From contig JBAJFG010000344.1 of NCBI GenBank assembly GCA_037903475.1, positions 1,488,001-1,552,000 of the forward strand: a stretch of DNA of 64,000 nt, written 5' to 3'. The notes under the pieces are model-generated. The model was given only the letters and a program-made list of their open reading frames with translations. It had not been told where the DNA came from and did no database searches. Source of the DNA: Ancylostoma caninum (Eukaryota; Nematoda; Chromadorea; Rhabditida; Ancylostomatidae). Shown in pieces: positions 46,609 to 56,979 of the stretch (positions are counted from its first letter, which is position 1; each line of letters starts with the position of its first letter). Made by a program: the position numbers and the translations under genes.

Positions 46609-47085
46609 TGATTGAATGAGGTGTAAGGTTGTTTGTGCAGTCTCACTTTGCCCCGGTTAATAGCCTTGACTCGTACACTTTGTTGCACGTGAAAACAACA
46701 TCAACTCGACCTCTGCCACCAAAACACTACATTTTACGCACAACTGCACCCTTGAGTGCTGCCTAACCAGTCTATTCTACTAGGTCTATTCCGTAATTGA
46801 CACGTTACAGTGAGGAAAAAAGCCATACGGCGTTATATAGAGCTGCTTCATTAGTGAGGCCTACGTCGCTATTAATCAGCATGTGCATCTTCACGTTGAG
46901 ATTTGATCAGTACAAACTGGATTCGTTCGGGGGAAGTGTCCGACTTGCAACAACTCGTCCTCATCGTAGCGTTGTAGTAAGGGGTTGGACTGGGTTACGC
47001 TCAGTTCTTGCCGCTGGAACGATCTAGGAGCCGCATGTATCACTAAGATTACCGAGGCTAAACTTGTTGTCGCACTTGTTAGCAA
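46609..47085. other. No gene seen
   Basis: Unique sequence; a degenerate TTACC unit near 47035-47090. Confidence 0.4.
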
Positions 47086-47330
47086 TAGGGATGTACGTAA
47101 TAAAAACTTTGATTTTCGTAAATCGTAAACCGTAAATCGTGACTGAAGGATGGAGCACAGAAAAATCACCAACCAATTTCGAGCATAATTTCTCCTACTT
47201 TTTAGGAGATGAAAGAAATTGACTGCGTAGTTCATAACGACTTTGTAAAGCCACATATACCTGTCCTTAAAAGCTTCTTTATCCAAATGAGTGACATGTA
47301 ATTCAATTCTGTAATTTATATAAGTTTAAT

Positions 47331-47588
47331 CTAGTCAAAGTCGAGAATTGCAACAATATGATGTAAAGAAAGGAGCTTCTCAAGATTTTCTGCGGTTAGT
47401 CTTCTCCTAAGATCATTAATAATTATTACTGCTGTTGAAAATAGTCTTTCCGATTCGGCTGAAGTAGAAGTGTCCGATAGGTTCTCGATGGCAAGACATC
47501 TTTACGTCTTAACATTTACGTCTTTACGCCAGAATTCATAAGGATCCATGGAGAGTGAGCTCTTGCAAGAGCAGTATTCCTCTACTTC
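47331..47588 (-). pseudogene. hAT transposase C-terminal exon
   Basis: On the minus strand an acceptor TTTTCAG is followed by an 86-codon frame: EVEEYC..SLSMDPYEFWRKD, then one internal stop, then TSAESERLFSTA, NDLRRRLTAENLEKLL, SLHHIV and a terminal TAG. This is the dimerisation (hATC) domain of hAT-family DNA transposases. The internal stop and absence of the catalytic region in recognisable form make it a relic. Downstream on the minus strand, at 47086-47130, AGGGATGTACGTAATAAAA could be the element's terminal repeat. The ORF at 47689-47928 may be an earlier decayed exon; I cannot confirm it. Confidence 0.8.
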
Positions 47589-48584
47589 CTGAAAAGTTTA
47601 CAATATAAAAATGAATGTTTCATTTTAGAGAACTGCATTGAAGTACTACTCTTAGTTAGGGCCTTCGCTCGAGCGTCCATTTTTCAGGTTACTGGAACTT
47701 CTTCGCGATCTTCTTCATCGTTAAAAAAGTGTAAAACGGATTATTTGCTTCTTTTAAGGCGTTTTCTATGCTGCTTAGGGAATTGTGATGCTTTGCTATT
47801 TTCAAAAAATAAAAATCAGGCACAAAATTATTAGGCAGATAATAAATCGAAGTCCATATAGAGTTTGAAAAACTCAGAAACCGCAACGGCCTCAGTATTA
47901 GTCTCATATATTCGCTTTTCTGGTACATACTGCTTTTCTAAAACGCACTGGTTTTTAAGGCGTCAGAATTTTCTCAGAATATTGACAGAATGATTGAGAT
48001 TTATTGAGTCACTGGTAATTTTGTAGTCCTTTCAAGAAATCCGCGTTTTTGTCCATTTCCGGCCATCCTTAATGGGTCACTCCATCAGACCTTGCCCTTG
48101 AAGGTTGCATGCACAGCTTGCACTACTCCTAGGTTCGCCAACGTCCGTTTGCCAAGTCGAAAAAACGCTAACGCGGAGTTGCTTTTGGCCTTGGCACGAA
48201 ACCGTTTCGACCGTTATTTCCATCCTCATATCTCTCAAGTGTAAACCTAGCGGGGCGCTTGAACTTGATGACCTTGTGAAGTGCGTGCGGCTTTGTTTCG
48301 TATCATGTTGAGCGCGCATTCAAGGTTAGATTGCTGTCGCCGACAGCAATCGGCGACGAAAAGGCTACGTCTACTAGCGCGGGACCTTGAAATGAGACCG
48401 TACATCAGTTTTAGTGGGCGAAAATCGTGAGAAAATCTGATTTTATTGGAGGCTTGCGGTGACAATTTGGAAATTTTGCGTCAAACTGGTTTAGAATGCT
48501 AGTTTGGGAGGAAAATAGTGTTTATTGGAGATAATTTGAGCGAAAGACATCCCAGTTGAAGTCGCAAAAAATTTGCAAAACATT
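47589..48584. other. Flank of hAT relic, no gene
   Basis: No domain recognised. GATTGCTGTCGCCGACAGCAATC forms a short perfect hairpin near 48329-48351. Confidence 0.4.
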
Positions 48585-48666
48585 CGATCAGGATGAGATT
48601 CGAACTCACGCGGGGAAACCCCAATGGATTAGCAGTCCATCGCCTTAACCACTCGGCCACCTGATC
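48585..48666 (-). tRNA. Isolated tRNA-Ser(GCU), identical to the array consensus
   Basis: The reverse complement matches the array consensus base for base, including anticodon GCT and discriminator G. It is followed by AATGTTTTGCAAATTTTT: a TTTT terminator and a short stretch resembling the array trailer (AACCTTTTGCAAATG). The rest of the flank is unrelated. It lies about 18 kb from the array on the other strand and is a candidate single-copy founder or escapee. Confidence 0.95.
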
Positions 48667-49783
48667 ACATCCACCTACTGCCTAATAAATGTACAAATTT
48701 TCATGGCTTACTCTTCAGTTTTTATTACTATATCCTAGAATTCCTAAAAGCGACCCTACTGATTAGGTTTCCCCGCCTTTTTTGGATAAAGATGCCATAG
48801 TAATATTGGAAATAATTGACCTAAATGTTGCCACACTGCAATGGCTACTTTTTCCTCTCCTGCAACATTTTCCAGAACATGTTTTGTTTTTACTAGGTAG
48901 AACTGCTTAACGTTGTAAACTAGTAGCTGTTCGTGCGTTCATTTTTTTGTATGAGTGTATAATTTGTGTGGAACCGTTAAGGCACCCTTATAGGAAGTGT
49001 GTTATCTTCTTTTTATCCTTTGTAAAAACGGATGCGATTAGTTTCCGACACGACAATGATGAATTTGGTTCAGTGACTGGTAGCGATTCTTCAATTTACG
49101 ATGGGGTACTAGAAGTATGTACTAGCCATCGAAAATATGTTCGCCCTTCGAAGTTGCAAAAGGGTGTGGCCACGCTGCAAAATTGAATTGTTCCTAGGCA
49201 CAATTAGGCAGCATTCTGAAGCCACAAAAGTAAAATGCCTGGATACAGTGGCGGACGCAGGAGGGAGGGGGGAGGGACATTGTATAAGCTTACTTTTATT
49301 GCTTATTATTATTATTGCTATTGGAATAGATTCCATGTTCTCTGGTCATAAAACCTGGGCATTTTCTACTTTTTTTATTCTCATAACCATTGGAATATTT
49401 ATTGTTAATTTTTTGATATTAAAACTGATATTTTTTGTTCATCTGGATCCACGGGGTTGCCGCTTTCCCCACAGCCGCTTCTAGTAACCCCTTCGTCCGG
49501 CACTGCTGGATAGTTATTGGTTTCATTTCGGAATCCGACATAAATATTTCAAGCTTTTTATTTCCAATTTCACAGCAATTTTACAATTCTCACTGAGTTT
49601 CTGCACTAAATGGATGGTGCTCTGAAATATCCTTTTTTTGTCGCTTCAAATTTCTCGTTTATTTTTCTGTTACAGTTCCGCTATCGTCTTTCAATCTGCC
49701 AGCTGTGGAGAACACGTTTATTTATTTCCTGCCTGATACCGTGCAACGGGAATTTCCGTAGCTCTTACGTAAGAGGTATGCGT
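48667..49783. other. No gene seen
   Basis: Short ORFs without domains. Confidence 0.4.
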
Positions 49784-49830
49784 GATCAGGTGGGCCGAGT
49801 GGTTGAAGTGATGGACTGTAGTCCATTTCT
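49784..49830 (+). pseudogene. Truncated serine tRNA-like sequence
   Basis: GATCAGGTGGGCCGAGTGGTT, then GATGGACTGTAGTCCATT, match the acceptor, D arm and anticodon arm of the serine tRNA, with an extra G and a changed anticodon loop. Variable arm, T arm and 3' acceptor strand are absent. Confidence 0.7.
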
Positions 49831-50312
49831 CACGTTCTACATTCGTTAGTTCCCCAGGAACTAATTTCTTAACGATACTGTACGATGGTGTACAAAGTTC
49901 ACATCAAAGCACAGGAAGGTGGCTTCCCTTCCCACGAAATAGTGGCAAATGAGCCACGGATTTTTCTGTATCTGGAAAAATTCTCTGCCTCACAAGGGAA
50001 GTGCAAGAGGCTAACCCCGGGGATCCCAGCGAGCCACCCATTTTCAGAAGCCTTGTCTAAGGTGATTATAATGCATACATATTATTTTTGCCCAATGGTC
50101 AGGATGCGCCCAGGAGAGCGCTTCCAAGATTTTTCTTCTTCGCTGCCATAGGGGTCCATTTTACAGGCGATTTATGCAACGTTGACGGCTCAGACTTACT
50201 GAGATTACTGTAATTAGCTGTGTCATGGACTGTAGAGTGTTTGGAGACACAATTGTGAACGACCCTGCTCCGCTGGGTATGCGATCATGAGCAATTGCCA
50301 CAGGCATGCCAG

Positions 50313-50392
50313 CCGTGGCGGAGTGGCCGAGTGGGTAGCGTGTCGGATTGTCAGCCAGAGGGTCGAGGGTTTGGATCCCGTCCGCGGGATCC
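50313..50392 (+). other. tRNA-like sequence within the inverted-repeat element
   Basis: A box TGGCCGAGTGGG and a B-box-like GGTTTGGATCCC are tRNA-spaced, with GCGGA/TCCGC able to pair at the ends. The anticodon arm does not form a five-pair stem with a seven-base loop, so a working tRNA is unlikely. Confidence 0.5.
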
Positions 50393-50762
50393 ATTTTGCA
50401 TTTTTGAATTCGAGGCTTTTAAACTCGTTTAGAGTATTTCTAATGACTAAAACACATAAGATATGTGCGCCATTACAAGAATTACTGCAAGAAGTTCGTC
50501 CGATTCGTTACTCACTCGGCCACCTCATCGCGGCTGCCATGACTGGAGCAAGGACTCATGGTCGCGTAACCAGGTGGAACCAGGTTATTCAAAAATGCGT
50601 CTGCAAACGTTCGATGATCCATGGGACAGCTAATCACGCCAACCACTGCTTGCATGGCCAAAGTTCCATGAATCCAAACCAGAACTCCATTGACAGCGCA
50701 CTAGAAAATTGGTATTATTCAACCATCATGAACCCAAACTCTTCAAAAAAATTTTTTGACTG

Positions 50763-50972
50763 AAACTTTGCATATGGGGGTTATTTCAGGTGCTGAATAC
50801 GAATATCATATCCATTTTGTACCGTAAAGCTATTTTTGTAGGGTTACGGTAGGTACACGGTAGTATGGGGTGGTGCACTTGCCGTAACCCTACAAAAATA
50901 GCGTTACGGTACAAAATTGATATGATATTCGTATTCAGCACCTCAAATAACCCCCGTATGCAAAGTTTCAGT
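50763..50972. repeat. Near-perfect palindrome
   Basis: Arms of about 95 bp: AGGTGCTGAATACGAATATC, then TGTAGGGTTACGG on the left, with the reverse complement on the right, around a short GGTACACGGTAGTATGGGG loop. MITE-like and nested in the 1.17-kb element. Confidence 0.85.
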
Positions 50973-51165
50973 CCAGAAGACCTTTTCAAAGATCTAGGGC
51001 GTGTGGGAGATGAATGACACCGAAAAGTATTTGGCGCGCTCTCCTGCGCGCATCATGACCATTGGGCAAAAATGATGTACATGCATTAACATAGCCTTAG
51101 ACATTGTTACCAAAAATGGGTGTTTCGTTTCGATCCCCGGGGTTAGCCTCTTGCACTTCCCTTGT

Positions 51166-51590
51166 CAGATTGCTGACCAAAGTCGAATCGTCGCTGCCAC
51201 TCAAGAAACAGGTCGTTGTGTCCAGCACATGCACAATTAAGGAAAAAGGAGCGGCTGGGGGCGTGTTCAGTGGAATGATAGCCCCAAAAAGTTATACTAT
51301 ATTTCTTTCAGGATCGGCTAATCCTGAGAACACCGAAAAGAGGCACAAGTTATTAATGGATGTAGAACAAAACGATGTTGCTCAAAGATAAATTGTTTTT
51401 TTTTTGTCTTTTTACTTGTTATAAAGGGTTTTCTTTGAAATTTCACCATCTCCGCATTTTCTACGTTTTTTCTCGCAAGTGTGTCATCTGCGAGTTTTCT
51501 TTGAGTCCTTTTTCTCGAGTCTATCACCTGTGAACTGTGCATTCGTTGAACGATTTCGTGCTCCATAGGGAACGAACACAAGACATAGGA
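51166..51590. other. No gene seen
   Basis: ORFs on both strands, none with a recognisable family. Confidence 0.4.
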
Positions 51591-52018
51591 TTAAAGGCAG
51601 CGTCCCACCTCAAGATCGTTTTTGAGATCTCAACATGAAAAGAATCTCCAGGAGCTGGTGATCACAACGGTATAGGTGATTCCCTGGAAGCCTGCTGAAA
51701 AATCCCATTTCCGAGCCCAAATTTTTAAGGAGCCTTTGGGCGGGCCGGGGGCGGAGCTAGGAAACTTTCCGAATAATTCACTCCAGAAAGCGCAACTCCT
51801 GGGGAAATTCGTATCCCTCGTGAGAGTTCCTCATCAACTCTCTCACAGAATAGAAACTGTCTTCCATATGCGGCTAGCAATGGAGTGCGTGGTCCGGAAA
51901 CCCTAAAATTCCGCCTTGACTCCGGAACTAATGTGGGATTGCAAGGTTCCCGTCCAACGTACTCCATTGATCGACGGAAATGGAGCGCAGTTTCTACTGG
52001 GTGGGACGCTGCCTTTAA
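51591..52018. mobile_element. MITE with TTAA-flanked terminal repeats
   Basis: A perfect 19-bp inverted pair (TTAAAGGCAGCGTCCCACC) bounds 428 bp. TTAA at both ends fits a piggyBac-type target; TA also fits. Interior sequence near 51637-51690 is shared with the element at 9.22 kb (AAAGAATCTCCAG.AGCT). Non-coding. Confidence 0.75.
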
Positions 52019-53112
52019 TGCGTTTACAAGTGCCTTCGATAGGCATAGAATCGATGAGTTTAGTCTCCAGACTGACAAGAAAACTTACGAAACATCCATG
52101 TCTACATAACGGAGGAGTATGTGTGGATTCACTGCAAACAAAGCGTAGACGAACGTTTCATTTGCATGTGTCGCTTGCGGTAGGACAATTCGCTTGCGCG
52201 GCACTCTTCAATGAGCTAGCTCCACGCAAGCACACATCCGTGAGGAAACTACTGAATTGTAAAAATTCTTCCATAGCTTTCGGAATGACAGGATGACAGA
52301 GGGAGGGGGAAGAACTGTGGTCTCCGCCGTTTTAGGGACGAGAACAAAAGAATAAAAACAATAAAAACATTAGTTTAAACATTGAATATGATTAGTGATA
52401 ATGTTCTACGTAGTTATATTCATGATGATCAAAGTCAGAAATATCTGTACTCTAAAGCTATCAAAGTAAAATTAAGTGTTTTTGGAAGATCTTGCAAGAG
52501 CGAAAGGTTCCGTGAAACAGTAAATGTACAATAGAAAGAATGGTGGAATCGAGTTCTTTCCCTGATTTATGTACTCACGCGCAATGGAGTCAAAAACAAC
52601 TGGGGAACAGTTCTCGCTCGAGGAAAATGCCGAATTTTCAAGTCCAATCAAATAATTAGGACAGTTCTCAAGGAGCATACCGGTGGGTTTAGTTAAGGAA
52701 TAAACAAGTAAATGAAGTGTTCCAACAACCATACTTTTCTGGTGAGGTTTCACAAGATGAGTTGTTAGCGAATTTGGTTATCCAGCTTTTTTTCTCTCCT
52801 AATAAATCCATTTCCAAGAAAAAGGATTCAGGTTAATCCTCACTTGGTGCATGGCCATCCAACTTGAAAAAAAATAATTATGTACAAGACAAATAAGGTA
52901 ATTTATAGCTTATTTTAACCTCCTCCGATATATGGGATCAAGGATAAATGGACGAACATTAAGACAAGTACAAGTATAGCAGTAAATGGTCTTAATTGTA
53001 AGCGTTTCGCTGCTGCCACGTGTAATTTACGGATCCATGGACGAAAAATTGTTTTCCGGACAATAAGGTACCAGATACTCTTCTCTTCTCGCCAGCTCTT
53101 CTCGCCAAGATT
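52019..53112. other. No gene seen
   Basis: Unique AT-rich sequence; no supportable feature. Confidence 0.4.
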
Positions 53113-53172
53113 GCTGTGTGGCGCAGTGCGCGCGCTCGCTGTTTGCGCTGGCAGTTTCGCGGGATCGATTCC
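53113..53172 (+). other. tRNA-like sequence before a poly-C tract
   Basis: TGGCGCAGTGCGCGCGC resembles an A box and GGGATCGATTCCC is a good B box, spaced as in a tRNA-derived SINE head. The poly-C run at 53174-53192 follows directly. Confidence 0.4.
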
Positions 53173-53877
53173 CGCCACCCCCCCCCCCCCCCACGTCAAC
53201 AAATTCCAGACAGCGCCGCTCAGCACTGGCTGGGTCCGATGGCATGGGAAAGCGCTACGATCGTACGATCCCTCCTTCAGCTCAAATGTTGAAGGAGGTT
53301 TGCACAATGACCAACATTTTACCCGGTTCTTTACTTAAAGAACCCTTGCTAGTATTTCATTTATTAATGCTAATTAGTGGTATTTTACTAAGTTGTACCC
53401 TAACAGTTCCAATGAAAGGAGTTGTCTATTGAAGCAGACTGACATAGTTCCTTGAGTTTTTTTTTTTTCGAGAAGTTTGGATTTTGGTCGTGGATTCCAT
53501 CCTACTCTGGGGCATAGGTCTCGGGTTTTTTTTTAGTTTTGCTGCGAAAAACGAAAAACCAACATTGAACACATATAGCTCTTACCGCAGCAGTTCTCGG
53601 CATGGAATGTCCACAAAGCAACCTGGACGGCTACAAATTCGAGTACCAGATTGCAGTCTGGTCCCCACAGTGGCTCAGCCCGTTTGCGATCTCCGGAGTT
53701 GACTAATGCAGTGCTTGAGATTCACTCCCTTGGATGTATCACGTGATCTCCAACGGGTAGTAAAGACGACCGGTAAGGAACCACTTAAAATTCAGTGTAG
53801 AATTTCCTTGAAAAACAAAAATCTTCGAAGATTCCAGAGAGAAAAAATGAAAAGTTTAACCCACTGATGCCCTCGTA
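53173..53877. other. No gene seen
   Basis: Poly-C and poly-T tracts; otherwise unique. Confidence 0.4.
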
Positions 53878-55084
53878 CAGTCGGGTCCAGCAGCCACTGC
53901 AAATGGGCGCCGGCGGGCGCCGGCCGCCGCCACCCTCCGGCGCGCCGGTATTAATGAGCTATAAATCACTCGAGCTTGGGAGAAAGCGAAGAAAAATACA
54001 ATTTTAGTCCGTAGTAAACAGAGTGCAGTGGATATGTTAAGGCTATAAAGCAGGGGACCATTTTCACAACTTTCACGTTTTTTTCATTTTTGTGATTTTC
54101 ATGGGGAAAGATTTCTGAATACACAATAAGCAAAGCCAACTCTTCCATTTTCTGCTATAGTACACTGCTTCGCGAATACAAAAATGGCCAATATTCTTCC
54201 ATAGATGGACACAGTACTTCAGTTATCCCATCTGAATAATAAAGCTCATCCAATTCGGGATCCTCAGAAATAATTGAAATCCGTATAAATTGTTCCATAT
54301 CCATTGCCAAGTAGTTCTACCGTTGTCATTTATCTTTAGTGGAGCAGTCCTTTACGGCGGAGTTACTTTCTCCCGGTTTCCCTCAACTTTGAAAAGTGGT
54401 TTTTCACTATTACTTACACTATTACTATTACTTACACTCACACTTATCGTAGTTTATCTTCGAAATTTATGCAAAACGTTGCCGGATGCCTTCCTGGACT
54501 ACCCGAAGGAGATCACGGGGGACGTTCCAAGCAGTGAACCCCAAACACTGCGATACTTAACTCTGGATCTCCAACGGAGTGGAACCAGCGACAGGGACAG
54601 ATTGCAATCTGCCACTCAAACCACTGAGCCATCCGGGCTACTTTTTATGTTGGAGTTTGTTAGATAACTGCAGCAGTCGTAGGCAGCATACTATATGTAT
54701 TTGCAAAACGAGGTCACAGGGCAGGATTCGATCCCCTGATCACCCCAACGTGGATCATTCGCTCAACCCACTGAGCTATGCGCGCACGCGATGGAAGACA
54801 CAAATGGTGTTCAATCTTACTTACACTTGCACTTATCGTAGTTTATCTTAGAAATTTAGGTGAAAAGGGAGTTGGGTGGGGCCACTCCTGTGAAGCCTAA
54901 GCCTAAGCCTTAAACCCATTCTTAAGCATAGGGTTAGGCTTATCTACCCTGTCTACTATGGACTAAAATTGTATTTTTCTTCGCTTTCTCCCAAGCTCGA
55001 GTGCTCATTAATACCGAGGCGCCGGAGGGTGGCGGCGGCCGGCGCCCGCCGGCGCCCATTTGCAGTGGCTGCCGGACCGGACTG
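53878..55084. mobile_element. TA-flanked inverted-repeat element carrying a SINE copy
   Basis: Arms of about 135-145 bp (53878-54021 and 54951-55084) are highly similar inverted copies. They include CAGCCACTGCAAATGGGCGC, a GC-rich GGCGCCGGCC stretch and GAAAGCGAAGAAAAATACAA. Both ends read CAGTC next to TA, as in Tc1/mariner-superfamily elements. The middle holds SINE copy 2. No transposase is seen. Confidence 0.75.
54463..54788 (-). mobile_element. SINE-like element with two tRNA-like modules, copy 2
   Basis: 326 bp, same length and order as 33652-33977. On the minus strand: A box TAGCTCAGTGGG, B box GGATCGAATCC, a spacer of about 75 bp, second A box TGGCTCAGTGGT, weak second B box GGTTCCACTCC, then the tail. 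It is bracketed by direct repeats of about 42 bp (54428-54469 and 54817-54858, about three mismatches) that include CACTTATCGTAGTTTATCTT. Confidence 0.75.
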
Positions 55085-55086
55085 TA

Positions 55087-55822
55087 GCGGACCGGACTGT
55101 ACCTCAGAAAATTATCACTTGCTCTCCGACCAAACATTTACCTGGATCCAGCGGAAGGGCTCCAACGATGGCGAGAAGCGGAAGCACAGCAAAAACAAAC
55201 AACATTGTGGATATGAAATCAAGGTCGAGTCTGTATCACCTTCCACGATATTTATACCTTTTTACCCAATTTTAAAACCATAGTTTTGCAATTAATTTCC
55301 CGATCTTCCGCTTCGAAATGCCCTCTCAAACAGATTTCAACGGAGAAATTGTATGCAAATTGTACTATTACGAGATATTCCCGAAACAAACGAGCAGATC
55401 AGGCTCCTCTTAAATTTTTCAGCGTTATTTGGGAAAGCCATTCGGCAATGGTTATTGTTTTGCATACAGACAGATAGAAGTCTGAAACCTTCTGCCTGCA
55501 AGAACACTACCCTCGCGAGGGCGAGCTTCGATATGAGACTTGGACTCATATCCCTAAATAAGTTACAATTCAGCTCTAAGACCGGGGCGTTCCTATCAGT
55601 TAGTCGAGTCATGCAGAATATATTCCGTATGGAAATGACGTTTGATGCTCTTCTATATCCACAGTACTTGACAGCGTTTATTTCACATGCGCACAAAGCT
55701 GGAAGCCTTCCTGATTTGGCTAAGATTCCGATCGAGTGACATAGTATTTGAAGCTACTGTAGCGATCCTGTGAGCTCCACAAAAAGGAGTTTATGTAGGA
55801 TGCCGACATGCCAGAATGACTA
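55087..55822. other. Unassigned stretch with one 128-codon ORF
   Basis: The ORF at 55353-55739 (+) has no family I recognise, and the opposite strand is also open for 119 codons. It could be an exon of an unknown gene, but nothing beyond length supports it. Confidence 0.3.
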
Positions 55823-56978
55823 CAGTGGCGGCCCATATTTAGCACGCGGCCCATTTTGGGCGATTAACTGATGAAAATATAAAATTCGTATTTCAAGCAT
55901 GCAAAGGAAAATGGCTGCGTGACAAGAGGTACGCTGCTGGTCTGTGATTGGTGGATTCATGTGCGCGCCGCGGCTGCGGCCTTCTAGGGCACGAGCAGTT
56001 CTGCGTGGATATGGACAAATTTTCTGAGCTTGAGTGGGACAGATGTGTGGTATCGGAACCCAGAAACTGTGAGACGGTGGCCATCGATGTTATTTACTGT
56101 GTCGAATTTGGAGAAACAACGTGAACTTGAAAAGCACACGCGTGCGGGACGGTCGCGTCTCGCGGTATACGTCTAGACCGCCACCCCAGACAATGCTCGA
56201 GAATGTAATGGGGGATAGTGTTCTTTTTCCTACTTCTACTCTATTTCTCAAAAAATATTTTTCAATGAAGCTGCGCTCATTCTTCGTATTTAGAGCTCAA
56301 AATGTAATACTTTTGGAAATATTTTCGTCAAACTCTTACATCAGTTTATCATATCGAGTGAAAATATGTTTTTGTTCTAGATATTAGTGAGCATTTTGCT
56401 GTAGTGGTTTTGATGCGCAATTATTCACCTTAGGGAAGAACAAGGAATAAGGATCGTCAACATGGCTAAAGAATTGCGAAGAAAGGGATTCATGGTGACT
56501 ACAAGAAGAAAGCATCCACTTCGGCTCTGGATTTTTCTCCGAATTGTGCTACTAAAAGGCATTTAGGTCATCACAGGAAAATTCTGACTTATATTATTCT
56601 CCAAATTCAATAAAATGAAATTTTTGACAAATTTGACGGTTTATTTCTGTCTCTGGTTCTAGCTGCTACGGCGAATGCTCGGATAGCTTTCATAGCGAAA
56701 TGTTGAGGAGAAGAGTGCTCAATTCAAATCACTACTTCACTTCCCTCCACCAAGATACAAAGTTCTATACCTAATTTGAGAAAACCGACGAAATCGGAAT
56801 TTTATTTTTCAATCCAGTTCTAACCTACTCTGTGCCTATAGTGAGCAATAAGAAGTAAGCTCCCATAGACTTCCAACACATACTCGAACTTGGTTTTGAT
56901 TGCTTATCCTAGGGCTGAGATGTGTAGAAGATTCTGTGGTCGAAAATCGCGGGTGTGCTAAATATGTGGCCGCCACTG
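55823..56978. mobile_element. TA-flanked element, CAGTGGCGGCC family, copy 1
   Basis: 1156 bp between TA dinucleotides. Ends are CAGTGGCGGCCCATATTTAG and the inverted TGCTAAATATGTGGCCGCCACTG. The interior is colinear with copy 2 (60476-61328) except for about 290 bp at 55902-56192 that copy 2 lacks. Non-coding; a non-autonomous Tc1/mariner-superfamily element is likely. Confidence 0.85.
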
Positions 56979-56979
56979 T

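Larger units (their letters stand above)
49992..51165. mobile_element. Inverted-repeat DNA element (about 1.17 kb) with nested repeats
   Basis: The outer arms start with a perfect 34-bp inverted repeat (49992-50025 and 51132-51165, beginning ACAAGGGAAGTGCAAGAGGC) and stay similar for about 130 bp each (shared TTTTTGCCCAATGGTCA). Inside lie a tRNA-like sequence at 50313-50390 and an inner palindrome at 50763-50972. No transposase. Target-site duplication not resolved. Confidence 0.75.

Noticed and set aside
45636..46619. Three overlapping ORFs of 286-327 codons
   Set aside because: Produced by the ATTC repeat, which has no stop in any plus-strand frame.
50313..50392. Functional tRNA gene
   Set aside because: A and B boxes are present, but the anticodon arm does not form and the acceptor has mismatches.
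50287..50763. 158-codon ORF
   Set aside because: It runs through the tRNA-like sequence inside a foldback element and has no recognisable domain.
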